NCBI RefSeq assembly: GCF_901827185.1
Contig: NZ_LR594672.1
Span: 558,001-622,000 of the forward strand
Reading direction: 5' to 3'
Source: Variovorax sp. PBL-E5
GTDB taxonomy: Bacteria; Pseudomonadota; Gammaproteobacteria; Burkholderiales; Burkholderiaceae_C
Length of the DNA: 64,000 nt
How positions within the stretch are numbered: position 1 is the stretch's first letter; the number at the start of each line of letters is the position of its first letter. This document shows positions 15,360 through 22,927 of this stretch, one piece after another. The position numbers were made by a program, and so were the translations under genes. Under the pieces are notes generated by a model. That model worked only from the letters and a program-made list of their open reading frames with translations. It made no database searches and was not told the origin of the DNA.

Positions 15360-17438
15360 ATGACCACAATGACTTCGTCGAAGCGCGCTCACGCCTGGGT
15401 CGACGCTGCCTACGCGGCACTCTCCCGCGACCGCACCTTCCTGCTGCGCGACCAGCAAGTGGACCTCTCGAAGGCCGTCGCTGACGCATTTCTCACCGCG
15501 GTGCCCCTGGCTGCGGAGGCCCCCACCGGCACCGGCAAGACCATCGCTTACCTCATCGGCGCACTCGCGGCGTCCGATGTGCTGGGCGAAAACCCGGTCC
15601 AGCCCCTCGTGGTCTCCACCGCAACCAAGGCGCTGCAGTCGCAGCTGTTTGAAAAGGACCTGCCCGCACTCGTGCGCGCAGGGCTCGTCATGGCGAACGA
15701 CGTCGCCCTCGCAAAGGGCAAGGGGAACTACCTTTGCCTTACGCAGGCGGAGGAAATCCGGGACCTGCTGAACGCGGATGGCCAGGAGACCTTCATCGAC
15801 GACGCTGCCGCGGCGGTCGACCCCGACCAGCTCGACTTCATGGTCGACCAAGCCAACGCTCGTCGCTGGGATGGTGACTTTGACACCTGGACGCACGGCC
15901 GCCCGAAAAACGTACGGTCGATTGCAGTGTCCTCGGACACTTGCACCGGCAAGAAATGCAGCCGCTACAAGGATTGCACCTACTTCCGCGCTCGCGGCCG
16001 CCTTGGAGGCGCACGCATCATCGTTGCCAACCACGACCTCGTCCTTCGCGACCTGCTGCTCGCGGTGGACGGCGAAACGTCGGCGCTGCCGGTGGCCAAC
16101 TACTACATCATCTTCGACGAGGGGCACCACCTCCCGGAAAAGGCGATTGCAGTGGGCGCGCGCGAAGCGGACCTGGCCTCGTTCCTGCGGGTTCTGCCCA
16201 AGCTGAGCGGGATTCAAGCCATCCTCAAAGGTAGCCCGGAGCTCACGAAACAGCTGGGCGCGTACAACGTGCACATCGACGACTTCGACCGCAAGCCCAT
16301 TGGGGGCCCGCTGGACGAGCTCACGACGCTGCTCAACGACATCGAAGTGGACCCCGACACGGCGCAGCGTCGCTTCATGAAGGGCGAATTGCCTCCGAAC
16401 GTGGAGCTGCAGATGAAGGTGCTGCTTGCAGCCATGATGCCAGCCATGCTGGTGACGGCGGGTACGCTGGCCGCGCTGCGCGAGCTCACCGGCCTGCCCA
16501 AGCCAGTGGAAGACAAGGCCACCGACCTCGGTCGGCGCGCCCTGGACGTTCACCGAGCGTTCAAGGAGCTTTCCGAGTGCATCAGCATGATGGTCGCCCC
16601 TGGGCGGCGTGTGAAGTGGCTGTTCCGCAAGGACAAGGCACTCTCGCTGCACTGCTCGCCGCTGGAAGGCGCTGACGTGCTCGGCCCGCTGCTCTGGCAG
16701 AGCGCCCGCACAAAGGGGGTCGCTATCGTTTCCGCAACGCTGCGCGACATCGGCGGGTTCTCTCGCTTCAAGTCGCGCGCCGGCATGCCGGACAAGTCCA
16801 AGACGATGGTGCTGCCGTACACGTTCCCCTACAGGAACAGCACGCTCACCGTCGCCGGAATGAACGCAACGCCGAAGATGGCGGAGCGCAAGATGTTCAT
16901 GGGCGAGCTGGCCCTGAAGCTGCCGACGGCCATCGACCGCAAGGAAGCGACTCTCATCTTGTTTCCAAGCTGGGCGATGCTCAAGGAGTTCGTGCCGAAG
17001 CTGCGCTATCAGTTCGGCGAGGACGCAGTGCTGGTGCAGGGCGACAATGTGGTCCCTGTGCTGCGCAAGATGCACACCGACCGCGTTGAGGCGGGCAAGG
17101 GAAGCATCTTGGTTGGCACGGCAACGTTGGCGGAAGGTCTCGACCTCCCTGGCAAGCTGTGCGAGCACGTCATCATTGTGTCACTGCCGTTCGCGGTGCC
17201 GACCAATCCGGTGGAACAGGAACTGTCCGACCTGCTCGGAAAGGAATACTTCTCGAAGCGCAGCTTGCCGGACGCCATGGTGAAGCTCGTACAGATGGTG
17301 GGTCGCCTCCTGCGTCGTGAAACCGACCGCGGCCGCGTGACCGTCTTCGACCGCCGGCTGGCATCCACCAGCTACGGCCGCCAGATGCTGGAACAGCTTC
17401 CACCGTTCCAGAAAATCATTGAAAAACTGGCCGCCTAA
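15360..17438 (+). CDS. dinG: DinG/XPD-type ATP-dependent DNA helicase
   Basis: A 692-residue superfamily-2 helicase. Walker A is APTGTGKT (about residues 54-61), followed by VVSTATKALQSQ (Ia) and the DEGH box in IIFDEGHHL. Between I and II are four cysteines (YLCLTQ, then DTCTGKKCSRYKDC), the 4Fe-4S cluster of DinG/XPD proteins. C-terminal motifs include GTATLAEGLDLPG and QMVGRLLRR. DinG unwinds 5'-tailed and R-loop DNA and aids replication through transcription. Start ATG 15360 follows AAGAACAAC, the same leader as the gene at 18461. It diverges from the AAA+ ATPase gene and ends in a strong terminator. Confidence 0.85.
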   Translation: MTTMTSSKRAHAWVDAAYAALSRDRTFLLRDQQVDLSKAVADAFLTAVPLAAEAPTGTGKTIAYLIGALAASDVLGENPVQPLVVSTATKALQSQLFEKDLPALVRAGLVMANDVALAKGKGNYLCLTQAEEIRDLLNADGQETFIDDAAAAVDPDQLDFMVDQANARRWDGDFDTWTHGRPKNVRSIAVSSDTCTGKKCSRYKDCTYFRARGRLGGARIIVANHDLVLRDLLLAVDGETSALPVANYYIIFDEGHHLPEKAIAVGAREADLASFLRVLPKLSGIQAILKGSPELTKQLGAYNVHIDDFDRKPIGGPLDELTTLLNDIEVDPDTAQRRFMKGELPPNVELQMKVLLAAMMPAMLVTAGTLAALRELTGLPKPVEDKATDLGRRALDVHRAFKELSECISMMVAPGRRVKWLFRKDKALSLHCSPLEGADVLGPLLWQSARTKGVAIVSATLRDIGGFSRFKSRAGMPDKSKTMVLPYTFPYRNSTLTVAGMNATPKMAERKMFMGELALKLPTAIDRKEATLILFPSWAMLKEFVPKLRYQFGEDAVLVQGDNVVPVLRKMHTDRVEAGKGSILVGTATLAEGLDLPGKLCEHVIIVSLPFAVPTNPVEQELSDLLGKEYFSKRSLPDAMVKLVQMVGRLLRRETDRGRVTVFDRRLASTSYGRQMLEQLPPFQKIIEKLAA

Positions 17439-17449
17439 AGGCTTTCTTC

Positions 17450-17478
17450 AACCGCCCGAGACATCTCGGGCGGTTTTT
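17450..17478 (+). terminator. Intrinsic terminator after dinG-like gene
   Basis: AACCGCCCGAG / CTCGGGCGGTT perfect stem around ACAT, followed by TTTTTC. Confidence 0.85.
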
Positions 17479-17533
17479 CTTTGCGCAAGTGTCTTACACG
17501 CAGCGGATGAATTCCCGCCATAAACAGCGGCGA

Positions 17534-17697
17534 ATGAACATCTATGTCATCGATGACCATCCGATGATGCGCGAGGAATCACGATGGTCCTGCGGCGCCT
17601 GCGCCCTGGCGAGAGCATCGTCGAGTTGGACCGTTTGGACCAGCTAGCCCCTGCAGTCAGCGCCAAAGGCCAGCCGGACAGCCTGAAATCGCTCTGA
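17534..17697 (+). pseudogene. Truncated response-regulator receiver domain
   Basis: The first residues, MNIYVIDDHPMMREE, are the start of a LuxR/NarL-type receiver domain, with the DD acidic pair. Reading shifts by one frame near 17570 and continues with TMVLRRLRPGESIVELDRLDQLAP, as expected for the receiver's first helix and second strand. It stops after about 54 residues, before the phospho-accepting aspartate and the DNA-binding domain. The gene is therefore both frameshifted and truncated, and abuts the 3' end of the convergent H-NS-like gene. Confidence 0.75.
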
Positions 17698-17702
17698 GGC
17701 CA

Positions 17703-18197
17703 TCAGGCCTTCTGCGCGAAATCGTCCAGGGACTTGCCTGCTTCCAAAGCTTCGCGCAACCAACGGGGGCGCGGGCCCATACCCGACCAATTGTTGCCTG
17801 CATTGTCGCTGTAGCTGACCTTCGCCTGGCGCTTCTTGCCTGCTTTTGACAACTTCAAAGAAGCTGCCTTCTTTGGCGCACCGGCAGTAGCAAAGTCCGC
17901 AAGCGACTTCCCCGAGAGAAGGGCCTTTTTCAGCCAATCAGGGCGCTTACCCATTCCTCCCCAGGTGTTGCCGTTCTCGTCCGCAAACTTCGCCACTCGA
18001 GCGCCAGTGCGCCCCTTGACTGCCTTCGTCGACTTAACGCCTTTGCCGCCAAACAACTGTTCCGCAGTAAGTCCATAGTGTTCAATTGCTTCCCGGATGC
18101 GGGCAACAACGCCCCCGACTTCCTTCTCGCGAACGCTGTCGGCTTGTCGTTGAAGCGCAGCAATTTGCTTTTGGAGTTGGCTGTACGTTTGAGTCAT
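17703..18197 (-). CDS. H-NS-family protein with two C-terminal DNA-binding domains
   Basis: A 164-residue nucleoid protein. The N-terminus (about 1-45) is the coiled-coil oligomerisation region (TYSQLQKQIAALQRQADSVREKE). Two copies of the H-NS C-terminal DNA-binding motif follow: residues about 69-102 (DENGNTWGGMGKRPDWLKKAL) and about 127-160 (DNAGNNWSGMGPRPRWLREAL), joined by a lysine-rich linker. Usual family members have one. Such plasmid proteins silence AT-rich DNA and limit the fitness cost of the plasmid. ATG 18197 gives the canonical N-terminus. The 18200-18300 region upstream is notably AT-rich, possibly an autoregulatory site. Confidence 0.85.
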   Translation of the reverse strand: MTQTYSQLQKQIAALQRQADSVREKEVGGVVARIREAIEHYGLTAEQLFGGKGVKSTKAVKGRTGARVAKFADENGNTWGGMGKRPDWLKKALLSGKSLADFATAGAPKKAASLKLSKAGKKRQAKVSYSDNAGNNWSGMGPRPRWLREALEAGKSLDDFAQKA

Positions 18198-18460
18198 TGG
18201 TGTGAAGAATCGATATTTCAGAGTCTTAGACTCTATCGCGATTTTTGGTTCGATGTTCAGGGGAGCGTAGTAAAGCTGTCGTGGAGTCGTTCTAGCACCA
18301 GCAAGTAATGAATTTGCGACGGCGCTAGGAGAGTTGGGGAGCTGCAAGACGCGCAAATCGCAATGACCGGAACGTAAGTTGCGCTTTAGCCTCTGGTAAC
18401 GTATAATTGACCCCACACACTTAAACGACAGCCGAGGTGTTCGGCACCAAGAAGAACAAC

Positions 18461-18835
18461 ATGCCCCGCATTCGCAATCTCGCCCAACTTGATGACGAGA
18501 GCCTGAACCTGGAAGTTGTCCTCGAAGAGGCGCCCACCTTGTGGGAAGACCTGCTTCGCAAGGGCTACGAAGTCACGATGCCCGATATGCTCGGCTTCAG
18601 TGCGCCGCATGACATCAGCTGGTTCATCGAAGTGGGCGAGTCGAGAACCACCGCCTACATGTGGAGCCAGCGCGCCCGCGCTCGTGTCGGCAATCGCTTC
18701 ATCGTGGACGGTGCCCCGGCAGCTGCTGTCGCCGAAGCGCAGCGGCTTCTCGAAGGGGTGGCGATGGAGGAATCCCTGTCGGGCGCGCCGCTGTATGCCG
18801 GCGTACCGGTCGATGAACATGTCACCGTCGCCTGA
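18461..18835 (+). CDS. Uncharacterised protein, 124 aa, coupled to an XRE gene
   Basis: An acidic soluble protein starting MPRIRNLAQLDDES. Its centre, DISWFIEVGESRTTAYMWSQRARARVGNRFIV, looks like a compact alpha/beta fold, but no family is recognised. AAGAAGAACAAC just before the ATG serves as the leader, nearly identical to that of the dinG-like gene. Its 3' end overlaps the start of the XRE gene by 17 bases, so the two are translationally coupled. That arrangement resembles toxin-antitoxin pairs, but no toxin fold is evident. Confidence 0.65.
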   Translation: MPRIRNLAQLDDESLNLEVVLEEAPTLWEDLLRKGYEVTMPDMLGFSAPHDISWFIEVGESRTTAYMWSQRARARVGNRFIVDGAPAAAVAEAQRLLEGVAMEESLSGAPLYAGVPVDEHVTVA

Positions 18836-19079
18836 GCACACTGCCCGGCTCGCATCGTTGGGTAGCCACCTGCGCGACCTGCGCCAGCAGAGCTCGCTTC
18901 GGCGCCTGGCCGAAAGCACGGGCGTCTCCAAGCCTACGCTTATCGCCGCGGAACGGGGAGGGGACCTGCAGCTATCCACCCTCCTCCGGCTCCTTCAGGC
19001 GCATGGCCGGCTCGCCGAATTCGACCGGTTCGTCGCTACCCTGGCAGTTGGTGAGCACCAAATCGGCGAGCCTGCCTGA
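18819..19079 (+). CDS. Small XRE-family helix-turn-helix protein
   Basis: An 86-residue protein that is almost entirely one Cro/C1 helix-turn-helix domain: LGSHLRDLRQQSSLRRLAESTGVSKPTLIAAERGGDLQLSTLLRLL. The start is ATG 18819 (or ATG 18813 two codons earlier), inside the end of the preceding gene. Being tiny and coupled, it probably regulates its own operon. Its C-terminus (FDRFVATLAVG) resembles HipB-type regulators. No independent promoter is seen. Confidence 0.75.
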   Translation: MSPSPEHTARLASLGSHLRDLRQQSSLRRLAESTGVSKPTLIAAERGGDLQLSTLLRLLQAHGRLAEFDRFVATLAVGEHQIGEPA

Positions 19080-19143
19080 TACAGCATCCTGAGCGCGCGC
19101 TTTCGCTATAGGGGAGGTAGCAACTCTCAAGGAAAGCTCGAGC

Positions 19144-20013
19144 ATGCGAAAAGGAAACAAGCCTCGTTTGGTCGTGAACAGCTCCGGGGCCTTGGTGGCA
19201 GTCGCCACAGGTTCTGACGCAACGACCGAGCATCAAGGCGGCATGGATGCCCTGAGTGCGGCCCTGACGGAAGGGCCCGGCGTATCCCGTCTGGCGCTTG
19301 CTCAAAGGCTTCGCAAGGATGGGCGGCTCCACTGCCCAGACCTGATGGCAACCAAGCGCATTGTCCGGGACCTGGCCAATGTCGTCTACGAAGAGCGCCT
19401 GGTACAGGGCGAGCCGGCGGCTGCCCTGGTGTACATCGCTGGCAAGCGCGCGGCAGCCTTCGGCAATTCGTTCATCGATGCGGAGCTTAGGCTCAATGTC
19501 GTGGGCGATTCGACCGGCCTGGGCGGGGCGTGGGATGAACGCAGCTTTGGCATCAAGGTGAAGGGGCAGGAGCGCGTGAAGCAGCTGCGTGCTTTCGCGC
19601 AGGCCGTGAAGGCTGGCAGAGCCATCTTCGCGGGGACGTTCCTCGAAGGGGAGGGTCTCCTCGGCCTGAGCGGCGTCATCATCGCGATTGAGGACCTCTT
19701 GGAGCCGCGGCACAGGGAAGCCATGGCGAAGGCCCAGGCCGCGTTTGAATCCGATGTGCGGCTGCATGCCAACGGCCGAGCAGATGAGCTGCTTGCAAAA
19801 GCTCGCACCCTGCAGCACCGCAGCATCTTGCATATCTGGCCCATCTGGAAGGACGGCGTGGTTGACGGGGAGGTCATTTACGCCATGAACCCTGGGTTCA
19901 ATGTGGACGCGGACTACTGGGGGCCCTACAGCTTCGACCAGCTGAACCAATGGCTGGAGGCCGGCGCTGTAGCACCATTGCGCGCGAACAAAGTCCAGCT
20001 GGCTGCTGCGTAA
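19144..20013 (+). CDS. Uncharacterised protein, 289 aa
   Basis: A soluble protein beginning MRKGNKPRLVVNSSGALVAV. A -10-like CTATAG at 19107-19112 lies 32 bases upstream and AAGGAAAGCTCG forms the ribosome site. The middle contains AFGNSFIDAELRLNVVGDSTGLGG and a helix-rich stretch; the C-terminus (WGPYSFDQLNQWLEAGAVAPL) resembles a small interaction module. No family recognised. A strong terminator follows, so it is a single-gene transcript. Confidence 0.65.
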   Translation: MRKGNKPRLVVNSSGALVAVATGSDATTEHQGGMDALSAALTEGPGVSRLALAQRLRKDGRLHCPDLMATKRIVRDLANVVYEERLVQGEPAAALVYIAGKRAAAFGNSFIDAELRLNVVGDSTGLGGAWDERSFGIKVKGQERVKQLRAFAQAVKAGRAIFAGTFLEGEGLLGLSGVIIAIEDLLEPRHREAMAKAQAAFESDVRLHANGRADELLAKARTLQHRSILHIWPIWKDGVVDGEVIYAMNPGFNVDADYWGPYSFDQLNQWLEAGAVAPLRANKVQLAAA

Positions 20014-20019
20014 TTCGAA

Positions 20020-20057
20020 ACGACCCAAGAGCACCTTGCTCTTGGGTCGTCTTCTTT
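20020..20057 (+). terminator. Intrinsic terminator
   Basis: ACGACCCAAGAG / CTCTTGGGTCGT perfect stem, then CTTCTTT. Confidence 0.8.
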
Positions 20058-20068
20058 CGTCTCAAAAC

Positions 20069-20245
20069 AGCCGGCTCATATTGGGGACCAATAAGAGCCG
20101 GCTCTGCCTAACCTCGCCGGCAAGAAGACCTCGCCGAGGCTAGGCATCTCAGTGTTGCCATTGCTGAATGGGCCAGTGTAGTAGGCAGCGCTGCCGACCA
20201 CAAGCCCGAGCAGAGAACAAAAAAGCAGCCCCTGAGAGGGGCTGC
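20069..20245. other. Structured non-coding region with three stable inverted repeats
   Basis: This part of the 364-base gap at 20014-20378 holds no gene I can support. It carries three inverted repeats: 20069-20103 (AGCCGGCTC..GAGCCGGCT with an inner ATTGG/CCAAT pairing), 20106-20145 (GCCTAACCTCG / CGAGGCTAGGC, one mismatch) and 20225-20245 (GCAGCCCCT / AGGGGCTGC). The third has the form of a minus-strand terminator. Confidence 0.6.
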
Positions 20246-20315
20246 GGGAATGATGCTTTCAAGCCGAGACGAGCGGTCACCTCGGTCTCCAGAAGCCTCC
20301 GGCCCTGACGTGGGC
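20216..20315 (-). ncRNA. Candidate small RNA antisense to the intergenic region
   Basis: On the minus strand a palindromic CTATAG at about 20318-20323 could serve as a -10, and the hairpin at 20225-20245 is followed by TTTTTTG. Together they could yield an RNA of about 100 nt. No open reading frame with a ribosome site fits between them. Supported only by promoter- and terminator-like sequence. Confidence 0.25.
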
Positions 20316-20378
20316 CCTATAGGGCGAATGGACGGTCCCTAGACCTAGAAGGCACCCAATCCCTTTGAAGGAACCTAG

Positions 20379-21002
20379 ATGACTGAAAACAATGTGCTCG
20401 CCATCGACTGTGATGGCGTCAAGCTGGACTACAACGCCACCTACCCGCGTGTCTGGCGCGCAGCGTTCGGAAGCGACTTGCCCCGTGTGCGAGACAACTG
20501 CTACCACGCTTCCAATGAATACGGCGTGGCCTTCCGTGACCAAGCTCAAAAGGAGCAGTTTTTCGATGCGTTCGACGACCGATTCTGGTCGACGATGGAG
20601 CCTCTCGAGGGCGCCGTTGAAGGCGCCAAGCTGCTCTCGGCCGCGAGCTGGCGCATTGTCTGCGTAAGCTCGATGCCCAAGAAGTACGCCGGCGCGCGAC
20701 ACCAAAACCTCCAGAAGTTGGGGTTTCCTGTGGAGCGCGTCATTGCCACCGGCCGCGGTGATGACCACCGGAATCCCAAGCTCGACGCCATCGCCGACTT
20801 GCAGCCCGCTGCATTCGTCGACGACCTGCTCGAGAACTTCGACGGCATCTCAGAACGCGTGCATCGCGCCTGGGTCGACTACCAGAACGTCGATTCTCCC
20901 AACAGGGGCCTTGAGGGCAAGTACCCTCACGATAGCGTCCATCGCTCGCTCTTCGAGTTCGCCGCATGGTGGACGCAGCATCGCAGATTGCCAGCCTTCT
21001 GA
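20379..21002 (+). CDS. HAD-superfamily hydrolase
   Basis: A 207-residue haloacid-dehalogenase-like phosphatase. Motif I is AIDCDGVKLD with nucleophile D10 and acid D12; motif II is probably IVCVSSMP; the lysine of motif III falls in RNPKLDAIADL; motif IV is AFVDDLLEN. The cap region is helical and small. The substrate is unknown, likely a phosphorylated metabolite or nucleotide. ATG 20379 has GAAGGAAC upstream and a CTAGAC -10-like element 35 bases before it. Confidence 0.8.
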   Translation: MTENNVLAIDCDGVKLDYNATYPRVWRAAFGSDLPRVRDNCYHASNEYGVAFRDQAQKEQFFDAFDDRFWSTMEPLEGAVEGAKLLSAASWRIVCVSSMPKKYAGARHQNLQKLGFPVERVIATGRGDDHRNPKLDAIADLQPAAFVDDLLENFDGISERVHRAWVDYQNVDSPNRGLEGKYPHDSVHRSLFEFAAWWTQHRRLPAF

Positions 21003-21100
21003 TTCACGGCCGCCTCGTCTTCGAGGCGGCCGTTCCTTTCTTCCGCAATAGCCGAGGGACCCGATGTCCCTATAGGCGACAGGACAACATCAACCTCATC

Positions 21101-21664
21101 ATGAGCTACATCGATACCATCCCTCACAAACGCGTCGGCACGCTCGCGGGCTATCCGGTCTACCACTCCAACGCCACCGTCAAGGCGGCGCGCGGAGCAT
21201 CCGATTTCGGTTGCACCCCCTCCAACCTGGTGCTGGGCGGCGGCTCAGGCGAGCACCCAGGTCTCGTCGTCCACAACTTCGACTACCTGGTTTCGCAGTA
21301 CCTGCTCCTTCGAATGGAGCAGCTCGGAAATCCGCCGCATCCGAATGGCTTCAGCCCCGCGGAGGACTACTTCGGCAGCAAGCTCGACACGAATCTCGCG
21401 AATTGCTTCGAGTTCTGCGGCTGGGGTGTCGAGCAAGTTGCGGAGTTTCTCCGACGTTGCTCAGGCCACTTGGTAGCACGGCCATACGCGGCAGAGCTCG
21501 ACACAAGCTTCGAGCATTGGCTTGCTTACAGCTTCGGTGAATACGCCTGGTCTCGCCAGCCGAATTTAATGTCAGGCATGTTCGAGCGCCAAGCCACCCA
21601 GCTGCTGTTTACGTACAAGAAGCTCTTCGCCGGGGAACAGTTCTCCAACTTGGTTCCAGCGTAG
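21101..21664 (+). CDS. Uncharacterised protein, 187 aa
   Basis: Begins MSYIDTIPHKRVGTLAGYPVYHSN. A -10-like CTATAG (21070-21075) lies 26 bases upstream, preceded by a GGGAC/GTCCC inverted repeat. Aromatic-rich segments (FEFCGWGVEQVAEFLRRC, FEHWLAYSFGEYAWSRQ) suggest a folded helical domain, but no family was recognised. Two terminators follow. Confidence 0.6.
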   Translation: MSYIDTIPHKRVGTLAGYPVYHSNATVKAARGASDFGCTPSNLVLGGGSGEHPGLVVHNFDYLVSQYLLLRMEQLGNPPHPNGFSPAEDYFGSKLDTNLANCFEFCGWGVEQVAEFLRRCSGHLVARPYAAELDTSFEHWLAYSFGEYAWSRQPNLMSGMFERQATQLLFTYKKLFAGEQFSNLVPA

Positions 21665-21680
21665 GGCTCGCCCTTCATTA

Positions 21681-21706
21681 AGCACCCCTCCGCGGGTGCT
21701 TTTTCT
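21681..21706 (+). terminator. Intrinsic terminator
   Basis: AGCACCC / GGGTGCT stem followed by TTTTTC. Confidence 0.7.
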
Positions 21707-21751
21707 TGGCCGGCGCATCCGGCGGGATGGCCACGACGCCCGCCAAATGCA

Positions 21752-21785
21752 AAAACCCCTGTCGGTGAGGACAGGGGTTTTGCGC
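21752..21785 (+). terminator. Second intrinsic terminator
   Basis: AAAACCCCTGTC / GACAGGGGTTTT perfect stem; usable on either strand. Confidence 0.65.
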
Positions 21786-21936
21786 CCAGGACAGTTCGAA
21801 AGTGGGCTGCGTATTCCACAGCGTGAAAGCATTATAGCACGGCAAGGCTGAAACGCCAAAAGATGCGTTTTAGACGTTCAATCTAGGGTCAGGCAGACAA
21901 CGAGGGACCTGGGGAAAAGGGTTAAAGCCGGTCGCT

Positions 21937-21961
21937 TTACGTGGAATTGGATTCCACGTAA
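21937..21961. promoter_or_regulatory. Perfect palindrome touching the PPP phosphatase start
   Basis: TTACGTGGAAT and ATTCCACGTAA form 11-bp arms around TGG; the last A is the A of the start codon at 21961. No Shine-Dalgarno is visible, so the palindrome could be a protein operator or a hairpin that controls translation. Confidence 0.6.
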
Positions 21962-22815
21962 TGACCGACAAATACCGCATCTTCCCTGGCGCCCCATTTG
22001 CCGCCATCGGCACAAATAGCCGAGCGGGTGGCAGGGACTTCATCGTCTCAGACATCCACGGCCGTTACGCGGAGCTGGTTGCAGAGCTGGTCGCCGTGCG
22101 ATTCAATCCGTCGCGCGACCGGCTGTTCTCGGTAGGGGACCTGGTCGACCGCGGGCCGCAGAACCTGGACTGCCTCGGGCTGCTGCGCCAGCCTTGGTTC
22201 AAGGCCGTTCTCGGAAATCACGAGGGCTTGCTTCTGACTCGCCGGGCAGGGCGACCATCCCGCTACCACAGCATCCTCGATGCCTACAACCCGCGGAACG
22301 GAACGGGCTGGCTCGACGGGCTGTCCCTCGCCGACGAAGTCGAGCTGAACTCGCTCATTCCGTTGCTCGAAGCCTGCCCCTTGGTCATGCGCGTCGCCCA
22401 CGAAGCAGGGGAATTCAATGTGACACACGCGCAGCTGACTCGCGACCGCACCTCCGGCTTCATCAGAGAGGAGCACCTGCTGGATGAGCAGTTGCTCGAG
22501 TACGCCGAACCCTTCCTCACATGGGGTCGCGCCCTTTGCGGAGAGGGCCGGCGCGCACACAAAGCGCTGACGGTGGACCTTGGCGACGGCGAGGTCCTCG
22601 AGGTCACAGGTAACCCCTTTGAGCCCGGCGTTGCGCTCACTTACTGCGGACACAACCGGCTCAAGCGCAGCCTGCTCCACCGCTCCCACTTCCACTTTGA
22701 CCGTGGTGCGGCCTACATGGGCCCGGGCGAACGGGTGCTGGTGCTGGAACACGCGGATGTGATGCGGCGTCTTGAGCTGGCGGGCGTCAAGGCCTGGCCA
22801 AAACACACGCCCTGA
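21961..22815 (+). CDS. PPP-family serine/threonine protein phosphatase
   Basis: A 284-residue metallophosphatase of the PrpA/lambda-phosphatase type. The family motifs are in order: DIHGRYAEL (D31, H33), VGDLVDRGPQN (about 59-68) and VLGNHE (about 85-88), with later metal ligands likely in FNVTHAQL and TYCGHNRL. The two-metal centre hydrolyses phosphoserine, phosphothreonine or dinucleotide polyphosphates. The length is slightly above lambda phosphatase. Its start codon abuts a perfect palindrome, implying tight control. Confidence 0.85.
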   Translation: MTDKYRIFPGAPFAAIGTNSRAGGRDFIVSDIHGRYAELVAELVAVRFNPSRDRLFSVGDLVDRGPQNLDCLGLLRQPWFKAVLGNHEGLLLTRRAGRPSRYHSILDAYNPRNGTGWLDGLSLADEVELNSLIPLLEACPLVMRVAHEAGEFNVTHAQLTRDRTSGFIREEHLLDEQLLEYAEPFLTWGRALCGEGRRAHKALTVDLGDGEVLEVTGNPFEPGVALTYCGHNRLKRSLLHRSHFHFDRGAAYMGPGERVLVLEHADVMRRLELAGVKAWPKHTP

Positions 22816-22882
22816 ACGCCAAAGTCGCCCCCGGAGCTGGGGCCAGGTTGCTGCTGCCGATGTTGGCCGGCGGCAATAGAAA

Positions 22883-22922
22883 AGCCCCTCGCTCGCCGGG
22901 CCGTAGCTGGGGAGGAGGGGCT
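22883..22922 (-). terminator. Intrinsic terminator for DHH gene
   Basis: AGCCCCTC / GAGGGGCT stem; the minus strand continues with TTTTC. Confidence 0.55.
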
Positions 22923-22927
22923 CAAAA

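Noticed and set aside
15315..17168. A 617-codon antisense open frame across the DinG-type helicase gene
   Set aside because: No family motif and no ribosome site; the helicase frame has complete SF2 and Fe-S motifs.
20318..20335. T7-like CTATAGGG promoter
   Set aside because: Only the TATAGGG core matches; the rest of a T7-type promoter is absent and no phage RNA polymerase was seen.
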